A DNA stretch of 6,380 nt from the NCBI GenBank assembly GCA_017643325.1, contig JAEPNS010000203.1, positions 1 through 6,380 of the forward strand. Reading direction: 5' to 3'. Under the pieces are notes generated by a model, which saw nothing but the letters and a program-made list of their open reading frames with translations, had not been told where the DNA came from and searched no databases. Position 1 is the stretch's first letter. Every line of letters starts with the position of its first letter. This DNA comes from Alphaproteobacteria bacterium. Its GTDB lineage: Bacteria; Pseudomonadota; Alphaproteobacteria; UBA6615. The translations under genes and the position numbers were made by a program. Of the stretch, positions 1 through 5,652 are shown piece by piece.

Positions 1-204
1 CGCGAAGGGCTTGTCGGTCATGTCGCTGCACTTCGCGATCTCGTTGGCGAGGTCGGCCGGCGTCTTCTGGGTCAGGCCGGTAATGGTGCCCAACGCGCCG
101 GTATTGGACACCGCGGCCGCAAGCTCGGCGAAGCCGACATAGTGCATGCCGCCCTGGATGATCGGGTGCTCGATGCCGAGCAGTTCGGTGATACGTGTTT
201 TCAT
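1..204 (-). CDS. Nitronate monooxygenase-like FMN protein (N-terminal part; C-terminus beyond window)
   Basis: Only the first 68 residues are inside the window, and the frame stays open to the edge. The N-terminus reads MKTRITELLGIEHPIIQGGM, followed by an FAELAAAVSNTGALGTI stretch at about residues 25-41. This is the first strand and helix of the FMN-binding TIM barrel of the nitronate monooxygenase (2-nitropropane dioxygenase) family, which oxidises alkyl nitronates or acts as a related flavin oxidoreductase. The ATG start is supported by a GGAGG four bases upstream, which lies inside the last codons of the regulator gene. The ATG overlaps that gene's TGA as ATGA, so the two are probably translationally coupled. 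The family is broad and includes enoyl reductases and orphan flavoproteins, so the substrate is not determined. The catalytic His region is not visible here. Confidence 0.87.
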   Translation of the reverse strand, partial: MKTRITELLGIEHPIIQGGMHYVGFAELAAAVSNTGALGTITGLTQKTPADLANEIAKCSDMTDKPFA

Positions 205-680
205 GATGCCTCCAGCGCGCGGGTGCGCTCCTGCCTGAATTCGTCGGACAGCCGCGGCTCCGCGTCATGGGCCTGCATCGGCTCATGACATTCGGGACAG
301 ACCATGCGCGGCATAACCTTGTGACCACATCCCTTGTGGACGATCTCGACCGGCTGCGGGGTGTGCGCGAACCACCTGTCGCCCCACGCCTTCATGGCGA
401 CGAGCACCGGCCACAGGTCGCGTCCCATCTCGGTCAGGCGGTACTCGTAGCGCGGCGGGCGTTCGCTGTACGCCTCGCGCCGGACGACGCCCGCCGCCTC
501 GAGACGCTTAAGGCGCTGGCTGAGCGTCGCCGGGGACGCGCCCGTGAGCGCCTGCAGCTCGTCGAACCGGCGGACCCGCAGGAACATTTCGCGCAGCAGC
601 ATCAGGCTCCACGCATCCCCGAACAGCTCGACTGCGCGGGCAATGGTGCAGATGTTGTCGGCGAGATCGGTGCGGCTCAT
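201..680 (-). CDS. HxlR-family winged-helix transcriptional regulator with C-terminal zinc-ribbon-like tail
   Basis: A 159-residue protein. Residues about 11-100 match the HxlR/MarR-like winged helix: Cys11 followed by ARAVELFGDAWSLMLLRE, then RFDELQ, a recognition-helix region SPATLSQRLKRLEAAGVV (about 49-66), and a wing containing RPPRYEYRLTEMG. Classic HxlR proteins are about 110 residues. This one has an extra tail with Cys118-Gly-His120 and Cys128-x-x-Cys131-His132, which resembles the metal-binding knuckle seen in longer HxlR members. It acts as a cytoplasmic DNA-binding dimer, usually sensing a small electrophile or metabolite. The ATG at 678-680 has no evident Shine-Dalgarno sequence, and a near-perfect dyad begins 10 bp upstream, so autoregulation and a very short leader are likely. 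It overlaps the nitronate monooxygenase-like gene by 4 bp, which is probably its target. The ligand is unknown. Confidence 0.93.
   Translation of the reverse strand: MSRTDLADNICTIARAVELFGDAWSLMLLREMFLRVRRFDELQALTGASPATLSQRLKRLEAAGVVRREAYSERPPRYEYRLTEMGRDLWPVLVAMKAWGDRWFAHTPQPVEIVHKGCGHKVMPRMVCPECHEPMQAHDAEPRLSDEFRQERTRALEAS
209..213 (-). promoter_or_regulatory. Ribosome binding site of the nitronate monooxygenase-like gene
   Basis: GGAGG on the minus strand, four bases before the ATG at 202-204. It lies within the Leu-Glu-Ala codons that end the regulator gene, which fixes the start of the downstream gene and supports coupled translation. Confidence 0.7.
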
Positions 681-690
681 CGTTCGGTCG

Positions 691-723
691 CTATAGTTAC
701 TTTAATAATTGAAGTTACTATAG
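691..723. promoter_or_regulatory. Inverted-repeat operator candidate upstream of the HxlR gene
   Basis: The 12-base arms CTATAGTTACTT (691-702) and AAGTTACTATAG (712-723) are complementary at 11 of 12 positions around a 9-bp AT spacer. The stretch is strikingly AT-rich in a GC-rich window and starts 10 bp upstream of the regulator ATG. HxlR regulators bind such dyads as dimers, and each half contains the core AGTTACT or its complement, so autoregulation is a reasonable inference. A TATAGC on the minus strand at the inner edge could serve as the -10 element, which would put the operator over the promoter and the transcript start close to the ATG. No convincing -35 is seen. Confidence 0.68.
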
Positions 724-780
724 TGAAACGCTTCCAGCGGTCAAGACCGAAGGTTCACTCGTCCTGTCCGATCCGAACAC

Positions 781-874
781 TCGTCACCCCTGCGAAAGCA
801 GGGGTCCATTGACTCAGGGGGTTGCCCGGTCAGGCATCGGCGTTAATGGATTCCTGCTTTCGCAGGAATGACGA
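781..874. repeat. REPIN-like palindromic repeat pair (two inverted hairpins)
   Basis: The arms 781-810 and 845-874 are inverted copies, matching at 26 of 30 positions, with about 34 bp between them. Each arm is itself a hairpin with an 8-bp stem. The left is ACCCCTGC-GAAA-GCAGGGGT (786-805) and the right is ATTCCTGC-TTTC-GCAGGAAT (850-869). The four differences between the arms are two CC/GG versus TT/AA changes that preserve pairing in both stems. The element lies between the HxlR regulator start and the stop of the carbamoylase-like gene. It is of the dispersed intergenic type common in Alphaproteobacteria; copy number cannot be judged from one window. The right hairpin lies about 30 bp past the stop of the minus-strand gene and may affect termination or mRNA stability, but it has no U-tract. 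Confidence 0.75.
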
Positions 875-900
875 TTGGAGGTTGGCGCAACGCGCGCGAC

Positions 901-2145
901 CTATTCCCCGCCCGCCAGCTCCAGCAGGGCACCCAGAAGCACCTGGCCGCCGGCGGTGGACCACGCTGGCGTGATCTCTTCCGCCTCGTTGTGGCTGATG
1001 CCGTCCACGCAGGGGATGAAGATCATCGAGGCCGGGGCGACGGCAGCGATGTTACACGCGTCGTGGCCCGCGCCGGAGATGATCTCGCGCGCCGCAAGGC
1101 CGCGTTCCTCCGCGGCGTTGCGCACGGCCGCGACGCAGCGCTCGTCGAAATCGATGACCTCGATATGGAAGATCTGCTCGAACGCCAGCTCGAGCCCGAT
1201 ATCGGCGGCAATCGCCTCGACACCCTCGCGGTAGCCCGCATCCATCGCGGCGAGCGTGTCGTCGTCCGGGTGCCGGAACTCCGATGTCATGAACACCCGG
1301 CCCGGAATCACGTTGCGCGAGTTCGGGTGGGATTCGATCAGCCCGACGGTCGCGCGGCCGTCCGGGCCATTGTCGAGCCCGATGCGGTTGACCAGCTCGA
1401 CGATCCGTGCGGCCCCGAGCAGCGCGTCGCGGCGGCGTTCCATGGGGGTCGTCCCGGCGTGGGATTCCTGGCCGGTCAGCGTGATCTCGTACCAGCGCTG
1501 ACCCTGGGCGCCGGTGACAATGCCGATGTCCTTGCCCTCGTCCTCGAGGATCGGCCCCTGCTCGATGTGGGCCTCCAGATAGGCGTGAAACTCCCGCCCG
1601 CCGACGGGCAGGTCCCCGGCATAGCCGATCCGCTCCAGTTCGCCACCGAGCGTGGCGCCGTCGGCATCGACCTTGGCGAGCGCCTCCTCCAGCGTGAACG
1701 CGCCGGCATAGACGCCCGAGGAGATCATCGCCGGGGCGAACCGGCTGCCCTCCTCGTTGGTCCAGCACACGACCTCGATCGGTCGTTCGGTACGGTAGCC
1801 GAGATCGTTGAGCGAACGGATCACTTCAAGCCCTACGAGCACACCGTAGACACCGTCATACTTTCCGCCGGTCGGCTGGGTATCGAGATGGCTCCCCGTC
1901 ACCACCGGCGCCAGCGAATCATCCCGTCCCGCGCGCCGCGCGAAGATGTTGCCCATGGCGTCCACGGAAACGGTACAGCCCGCCGCCTCGCACCAGGACA
2001 CGAACAGGTCGCGCCCCTCCTTGTCCTCGTCGGTCAGCGCGAGCCGGCGGTTGCCGCCCGCAACCCCGGGACCGATCTTCGCCATCTCCATGAGGCTGTC
2101 CCAAAGGCGGTCACCGTCGATGGACAGGTTGCGCGGTTCGCTCAT
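901..2145 (-). CDS. M20-family N-carbamoyl-L-amino acid hydrolase / allantoate amidohydrolase-type enzyme
   Basis: A dinuclear-metal, cytoplasmic hydrolase of the HyuC/AllC/beta-ureidopropionase group, 414 residues from the ATG, the usual length. Such enzymes cleave N-carbamoyl or ureido groups. Visible motifs are GSHLDTQPTGGKYDG with metal ligands His86 and Asp97, EEGSRF with Glu131/Glu132, the HIEQGP motif with His193 and Gln196, HAGTTPM with His229 in the dimerisation/lid region, SRNVIPG with Asn278, EFRHP with Arg291, SGAGHDA with His361, and SHNE with His385. Gln196, His229, Asn278 and Arg291 fit the carbamoyl/carboxylate-binding residues known in this family. Translation could start at GTG 2146-2148, but GGAGG at 2151-2155 sits only 2 bases from it and 5 from ATG 2143-2145, so ATG is preferred. 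The gene is divergent from the gamma-glutamyltransferase-like gene. Whether the substrate is allantoate, N-carbamoyl-beta-alanine or an N-carbamoyl amino acid cannot be decided from sequence. Confidence 0.93.
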   Translation of the reverse strand: MSEPRNLSIDGDRLWDSLMEMAKIGPGVAGGNRRLALTDEDKEGRDLFVSWCEAAGCTVSVDAMGNIFARRAGRDDSLAPVVTGSHLDTQPTGGKYDGVYGVLVGLEVIRSLNDLGYRTERPIEVVCWTNEEGSRFAPAMISSGVYAGAFTLEEALAKVDADGATLGGELERIGYAGDLPVGGREFHAYLEAHIEQGPILEDEGKDIGIVTGAQGQRWYEITLTGQESHAGTTPMERRRDALLGAARIVELVNRIGLDNGPDGRATVGLIESHPNSRNVIPGRVFMTSEFRHPDDDTLAAMDAGYREGVEAIAADIGLELAFEQIFHIEVIDFDERCVAAVRNAAEERGLAAREIISGAGHDACNIAAVAPASMIFIPCVDGISHNEAEEITPAWSTAGGQVLLGALLELAGGE

Positions 2146-2244
2146 CACATCCTCCGTAAACCCGTGCGCCGGCGCCGGACAGTGGCATCACGCGCGGCAG
2201 GCCGATACCATACCCGTCCTCGCCACGATTGCCAGACGCCCCCG
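2146..2244. promoter_or_regulatory. Divergent intergenic region shared by the carbamoylase-type and gamma-glutamyltransferase-type genes
   Basis: These 99 bp must carry the 5' signals for both divergent genes unless the plus-strand gene starts further upstream. It contains the minus-strand ribosome binding site and overlapping GC palindromes GCGCCGGCGC (2166-2175) and CCGGCGCCGG (2169-2178). No promoter resembling the -35/-10 consensus stands out on either strand. The call rests on gene arrangement, not on a recognised promoter. Confidence 0.4.
2151..2155 (-). promoter_or_regulatory. Ribosome binding site deciding the start of the carbamoylase-type gene
   Basis: GGAGG (within ACGGAGG) on the minus strand. 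It is 5 bases from ATG 2143-2145 and only 2 from the in-frame GTG 2146-2148, which favours the ATG. Confidence 0.65.
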
Positions 2245-3867
2245 ATGCCCGAACAGACCGGCCGGCCCGTCACCCTGGCGCCCAACGCCATGGTGACCTC
2301 CCCCCATTCGCTCGCCTCCGCCGCGGGGCTCGATGTGCTGCGCGCGGGCGGATCGGCGGTGGATGCTGCGATCGCCACCAGCGCGGCGCTGGCGGTGCTC
2401 TACCCGCACATGACGACCATCGGTGGCGATGCGTTCTGGCTGATCCACGAGGCCGGGACCGGGAAGATCCGCTACCTGTCCGGCGGGGGGCGTGCCGTCG
2501 CGGGCGGAAACCTCGACGCGATGGCCGCGCGGGGGCACGACACCATCCCGATCCGGGGCATCGTCCCGGCCACGCTGACGGTGCCCGGCGCTTTGGCAAG
2601 CTGGGTCGAGGCCCACGACAGCTACGGAAAACTGCCGATGGCGCGGCTTCTCGAAAGCGCCATCGGTTACGCGCGGGACGGTTTCCCGGTCACCGATCGC
2701 CTCGCGTTCAACATCGGTGCGAACCGCGACTTCCTCGCCGGGACCGCGGAGACCGCCGCCATCCTGCTCCCGGGCGGCGAGGTGCCGGCGCCGGGCAGCC
2801 GGATCGTGAACCCGGACCTCGCGCGCACGCTCGAGGCCTTTGCGGCGAACGGCTTTGACGGGTTTTACCGCGGCGAGGTCGCGCAGGAACTGGTCCGCGC
2901 CTCCGACGCGCTGGGCGGCCTTTTCACGCTCGACGATCTCGCCAGCGCGTCCGCCAGCTGGGGCGAACCGATCTCGACGACCTACCGGGGCGTGACCGTC
3001 TACAACACGCCGCCGCCGACCCAGGGCCTGACGACGCTGCAGATGCTGAACCTGGTCGAAGGATTCGACCTGCCGGGCATGGAGTTTCTCGGGCCCGACC
3101 ATATCCACGCCATGGTCGAGGCGAAGCAGTTCGCCTTCCACGACCGGGACCTGCACCTGGCCGACCCGGCGTTCGCGGACGTGCCGCTCGACCGGCTGCT
3201 GTCGAAGGACTACGCGGCCGAGCGCGCCGGGCTGATCGACATGTCCCGCGCCACACCGTGGGACGCGGTCCCGTCATATGGCACGCTCGACGGCGACACC
3301 GTCTTCATGTCCGTCGCCGACAGCGACGGCAACGCCGTCGCGCTGATCCAGAGCCTGTACGCGGCCTTCGGGTCCGGCGTCGTTGCGGGCAACACGGGCG
3401 TGATGCTCCAGAACCGGGGCTCGTATTTCTCCCTCGACCCGGATCACCCGAACCGGCTGGAGCCGGGCAAGGTGCCGGCGCATACCCTGATTGCCTCGAT
3501 GGCGAAGCGCAACGACCGGCTCTGGTCGGTCCTCGGCTGCCAGGGCGCAGACGGGCAGCCGCAGATCCAGTTCCAGCTCTATGTGGACATGATCGACTTC
3601 GGTCTGAACATCCAGGAGGCGCTGGAGACACCGCGCTTCCTGTCGGGACGTATCTCGCTCAACGAGCCGCGTGACGAGCTGCACGTGGAGGGGCGGATGC
3701 CCGAGGCGACGGTGGCGGCGCTGGCCGACCGCGGCCACAGGATGGATGTCTGGCCGGCCTGGAACAACCGCGCCGGCCATGCCAGCGGCATTGTGTTCGA
3801 ACACGCGAACGGAGTTCTCTGCGGCGGTGCCGACCCCCGCAGCGACGGGGCCGCGCTGGGGTTTTGA
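2245..3867 (+). CDS. Gamma-glutamyltransferase-family Ntn-hydrolase, YwrD/HpxW (oxamate amidohydrolase-like) type
   Basis: A 540-residue proenzyme of the gamma-glutamyltransferase fold. The N-terminal domain begins with MVTSPHSLASAAGLDVLRAG (16-35), then GGSAVDAAIA, TTIGGDAFWL and the PATLTVPGALASW segment. The predicted nucleophile is Thr352 in GDTVFMSVADSDGNAV; autocleavage there would give chains of about 351 and 189 residues. Downstream, QSLYAAFGSGVV (369-380), QNRGSYFSLDP, GADGQPQIQFQ (434-444) and a C-terminal GGADPRSDGAALGF all fit the family. The QS-LY-FGSGVV plus QNRG pattern and the length resemble YwrD and Klebsiella HpxW rather than classical periplasmic glutathione hydrolase. No signal peptide is present, so it should be cytoplasmic. 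The ATG at 2245 lacks a clear ribosome binding site; ATG 2290 is an alternative. It is divergent from the carbamoylase-type gene. Substrate could be oxamate, a gamma-glutamyl compound or another amide. Confidence 0.92.
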   Translation: MPEQTGRPVTLAPNAMVTSPHSLASAAGLDVLRAGGSAVDAAIATSAALAVLYPHMTTIGGDAFWLIHEAGTGKIRYLSGGGRAVAGGNLDAMAARGHDTIPIRGIVPATLTVPGALASWVEAHDSYGKLPMARLLESAIGYARDGFPVTDRLAFNIGANRDFLAGTAETAAILLPGGEVPAPGSRIVNPDLARTLEAFAANGFDGFYRGEVAQELVRASDALGGLFTLDDLASASASWGEPISTTYRGVTVYNTPPPTQGLTTLQMLNLVEGFDLPGMEFLGPDHIHAMVEAKQFAFHDRDLHLADPAFADVPLDRLLSKDYAAERAGLIDMSRATPWDAVPSYGTLDGDTVFMSVADSDGNAVALIQSLYAAFGSGVVAGNTGVMLQNRGSYFSLDPDHPNRLEPGKVPAHTLIASMAKRNDRLWSVLGCQGADGQPQIQFQLYVDMIDFGLNIQEALETPRFLSGRISLNEPRDELHVEGRMPEATVAALADRGHRMDVWPAWNNRAGHASGIVFEHANGVLCGGADPRSDGAALGF

Positions 3868-3883
3868 ACACCTCACCCTTGTA

Positions 3884-3906
3884 ATGCCCGGACTTGATCT
3901 GGGCAT
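3884..3906. repeat. Palindromic intergenic hairpin downstream of the gamma-glutamyltransferase-type gene
   Basis: ATGCCCGG (3884-3891) and CTGGGCAT (3899-3906) form an 8-bp stem with one G-T wobble and a 7-base loop. It lies 16 bp past the TGA at 3865-3867. The ATGCCCGG...GGGCAT form with a CTTGA-like loop resembles dispersed intergenic repeats of Alphaproteobacteria. It is followed by TCTTTGTC rather than a clean U-tract, so it may act as a weak terminator or RNA-stabilising hairpin. Confidence 0.6.
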
Positions 3907-3921
3907 CTTTGTCAGACTGAG

Positions 3922-3991
3922 CCCTCATCCTGAGCTTGACGAAGGACGAGGGCGACAACCTCATCCTTCGACAGGCTCAGCATGAGGTTGT
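3922..3991. repeat. Inverted pair of palindromic repeats in the convergent gap (REPIN-like)
   Basis: Two 29-base units at 3923-3951 and 3959-3987 are inverted copies, matching at 25 of 29 positions. Each is also self-complementary. The first pairs CCCTC-A-TCCT (3922-3931) with AGGA-C-GAGGG (3943-3952), with one A/C mismatch. The second has a perfect 10-bp stem, ACAACCTCAT (3955-3964) with ATGAGGTTGT (3982-3991). The CCTCAT...TGAGC.TG.CGAAGGA.GAGG pattern is a familiar alphaproteobacterial intergenic repeat. It lies between the stop codons of convergent genes and may serve as a bidirectional transcription barrier. Confidence 0.78.
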
Positions 3992-4021
3992 TTCGGGATT
4001 CCGCAGGCGACAATTTGAGGG

Positions 4022-5257
4022 TCAGGGCCGGTTCAGTTCCGGCTTCTCCCAGCTGAACACCCGGCGGCCGCCCTTGTAGCCGGCGAGCGGCTGGGCGTTG
4101 ATCGCCACGGCCTCGTCCGGCGCGGTCGCGTTCCAGATCACGAAGTCGGCCTTGTCGCCCACCGAGAGCCCGTCCGTCTTCCGGCCGATCAGCTTGCCCG
4201 GCATCGTCGTGATCATCGCGAAGGTGTCCATCAGCTCGTCGGCCGTCCCGCGCTGGAGCACGTTGGCGTACATGTTGGCGATACGCATCAGCGAGCCGTC
4301 ACCGAACGGCGTGAACGGGTTGAGGATTTTGTTGGTCGACAGGCAGCAGTTGGCGCCGCAGTTGACCAGCGCGTTGGCGTCGGCCACGCCGCGCATCACC
4401 GAATGGTCCTGGTGGCGGCCGACCGTGAAAAGGTCCGTCGCCGGCAACACCGTGACCGTGACCCCGGTGTCCGCGAGCAGCTTGCCGAGGTCGGCCAGCT
4501 TGTCCGGCGGCATGGTCGAGTATTTCGACCCGTGCCCGACCGCCACGCGCCCGCCCCAGCCGATCTTGTCGGTCAGTTCGCACACCTGGTAGATGCTGAG
4601 TTCGTCGTGGTTGCCGCCGACATCGAGGTGAATATCCACGTCCACGTCGTATTCCTTCGCCAGCTCGAAGATGCGGTCGATCTGGGCGGCCGGGTTCTCG
4701 TCGTAGGCGGGCGCACCGCCGATGGCGGGCGCACCGCGCTCCAGCCCCTCGACAAGGTTTTTGTCGCCGTCGGGTACGCCGGTCCAGCCCTCCTGCAGGA
4801 ACACGCACAGCTCAAGGTCGATGCCCCAGGCATAGTCCTTCGCGAGCTGCTCGAGCGCATCAAAGCTCTTCATCCCGACATTGGGGTCCAGCTCCACATG
4901 GGTGCGCATATGGGTGACACCGGCGACGAGAGAGGTTTCCAGCGAGGCCTTCGCGCGTTCGTAGACATCCTGGACCGTGAAGCCCGGCTTCACGGCGGAC
5001 ACCCGCTTCATGTGGTCCGTGCCCCGGTTCGGCGACGGCTCGGACCGGTCAAGGATGCGCGACTTGTCGAGGTGGATATGGGTCTCGATCAGGCCGGGCG
5101 ACACGAGCCCCCCGCCGGCGTCGATGCTTTCACCTTCCGCCGCGAGGCCGGCACCGACCGCCGCGATCCTGCCGTCCTCGATGCCGATTTCCTGTTCGGG
5201 CGCGTCCTTCGGCAGGTTTGCCAGGCGCGCGTTGCGGACCACAAGGTCGAATGCCAT
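4022..5257 (-). CDS. Cytosine deaminase-like amidohydrolase with altered catalytic residues
   Basis: A 411-residue cytoplasmic protein of the amidohydrolase superfamily, cytosine deaminase/AtzC-like branch. It has the N-terminal composite beta-domain (MAFDLVVRNARL, DGRIAAVG), then SPGLIETHIHLDK with metal ligands His60 and His62, RTHVELDP (His120), DVDIHLDVGG (His210), GGRVAVGHGSKYS (His242), PATDLFTVGRHQD (271-284) and CLSTNKILNPFTPFGDGSL (305-322). The C-terminus has the usual GDKADFVIWNA strand. Aligned by eye to E. coli CodA, the three metal histidines and His246 have counterparts, but Glu217 falls on Val213 and Asp313 on Asn309 (or Thr308). This may be a subfamily trait with different chemistry. 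GGGGAG at 5265-5270, seven bases before the ATG, supports the start. It is the last gene of a minus-strand operon; the substrate is unknown. Confidence 0.88.
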   Translation of the reverse strand: MAFDLVVRNARLANLPKDAPEQEIGIEDGRIAAVGAGLAAEGESIDAGGGLVSPGLIETHIHLDKSRILDRSEPSPNRGTDHMKRVSAVKPGFTVQDVYERAKASLETSLVAGVTHMRTHVELDPNVGMKSFDALEQLAKDYAWGIDLELCVFLQEGWTGVPDGDKNLVEGLERGAPAIGGAPAYDENPAAQIDRIFELAKEYDVDVDIHLDVGGNHDELSIYQVCELTDKIGWGGRVAVGHGSKYSTMPPDKLADLGKLLADTGVTVTVLPATDLFTVGRHQDHSVMRGVADANALVNCGANCCLSTNKILNPFTPFGDGSLMRIANMYANVLQRGTADELMDTFAMITTMPGKLIGRKTDGLSVGDKADFVIWNATAPDEAVAINAQPLAGYKGGRRVFSWEKPELNRP

Positions 5258-5264
5258 CTCTTAT

Positions 5265-5283
5265 CTCCCCGTTACGTGACGGG
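5265..5283 (-). promoter_or_regulatory. Ribosome binding site of the amidohydrolase gene overlapped by a 16-bp imperfect palindrome
   Basis: On the minus strand GGGGAG (5265-5270) is spaced 7 bases from the ATG. Positions 5268-5283 form an imperfect palindrome, CCCGTTACGTGACGGG on the plus strand, symmetrical at 14 of 16 positions. In the transcript, CCCGT and ACGGG could pair around a 6-base loop and take in the first three G residues of the ribosome binding site. This could be a weak translational control hairpin or a protein-binding site. Confidence 0.45.
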
Positions 5284-5328
5284 CCAGCTTGGCGGGTTTG
5301 CGTACGAAACAAAAGAGCGCGGAGGGAT

Positions 5329-5652
5329 TTACCGGGGCGCCTCGTCGCGGTTTTCCGGACCGTAGTCGCGAACCACCTCCGCCACACGGAGCCGGTAGTC
5401 GGCGAAGATGCCGCCACGGCCCTTCGCCTGTGCGATGCGGTGCTCGGCATGCTCGCGCCAGGCTTTCACGGCCGCCTCGTCGCGGAAAAAGGACAGGGCG
5501 AGGTACTTTCCCGGCTCGTAGATGCTCTCGAACCGCTCGACCGAGATGAAGCCATCGATCCTGTCCAGTTCGGCGCGCAGTTCGTGGGCCAGACCGAGAT
5601 AGTCATCGACGCGGCCCTCGGCCGGCCAGACCTCGAAGATGACCGCGATCAC
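5329..5652 (-). CDS. Antibiotic biosynthesis monooxygenase (ABM)-fold small protein
   Basis: A 107-residue protein of the dimeric alpha+beta barrel (ferredoxin-like) superfamily. It has a short first strand (IAVIFEVWP), GFISVERFES (34-43), the conserved YLALSFFRDEAAVKAWR block (50-66), HR at 71-72, then IFADYRLRVAEVVRDYG (82-98). Members are cofactor-free monooxygenases, haem-degrading enzymes or, very often, uncharacterised oxidative-stress-linked proteins, so the activity is open. Translation starts at a GTG (5650-5652) that overlaps the TGA of the acyl-CoA dehydrogenase as GTGA, which indicates translational coupling; upstream only a weak GGGG is seen. The amidohydrolase ATG lies 71 bp beyond its TAA on the same strand. 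The last nine or so residues are polar and probably disordered. Confidence 0.86.
   Translation of the reverse strand: MIAVIFEVWPAEGRVDDYLGLAHELRAELDRIDGFISVERFESIYEPGKYLALSFFRDEAAVKAWREHAEHRIAQAKGRGGIFADYRLRVAEVVRDYGPENRDEAPR

Larger units (their letters stand above)
681..900. other. Gene-free intergenic region of 220 bp
   Basis: This stretch lies between the HxlR regulator start and the carbamoylase-type gene stop. It contains the operator candidate (691-723), a nested weak dyad (722-759) and the REPIN-like element (781-874). No credible coding frame was found; open frames crossing it on the plus strand are antisense to the flanking genes. Confidence 0.6.

Noticed and set aside
267..812. 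181-codon plus-strand frame opposite the HxlR gene
   Set aside because: It is the complement of a clear HxlR gene, reads through the operator and the repeat, and shows no domain or ribosome binding site.
781..874. CRISPR-like or insertion-sequence remnant
   Set aside because: There are only two inverted, not direct, units and no transposase coding sequence. No target duplication was identified, so a REP-doublet is the simpler reading.
2183..2211. Possible plus-strand promoter TGGCAT-17 bp-TACCAT ahead of the gamma-glutamyltransferase-type gene
   Set aside because: The -35 match is only 2 of 6 to the sigma-70 consensus, and such hexamer pairs arise easily by chance.
868..2244. Uninterrupted plus-strand frame continuing in phase into the gamma-glutamyltransferase-type gene, giving an apparent 999-codon frame
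   Set aside because: It is antisense to the carbamoylase-type gene, whose motifs are unmistakable. The translated stretch is Arg/Val/Asp-rich without family features, and the family homology starts only after ATG 2245. Long antisense frames are expected in GC-rich DNA.
2188..3156. 322-codon minus-strand frame opposite the gamma-glutamyltransferase-type gene
   Set aside because: A shadow frame with composition typical of antisense GC-rich DNA; the plus strand has full family motifs across it.
3884..3910. Classical intrinsic terminator after the gamma-glutamyltransferase-type gene
   Set aside because: The hairpin is present but is followed by TCTTTGTC rather than a run of T, so it is listed as a repeat with possible terminator function only.
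4403..5365. 320-codon plus-strand frame opposite the amidohydrolase
   Set aside because: Antisense to conserved amidohydrolase motifs, with no recognisable domain.
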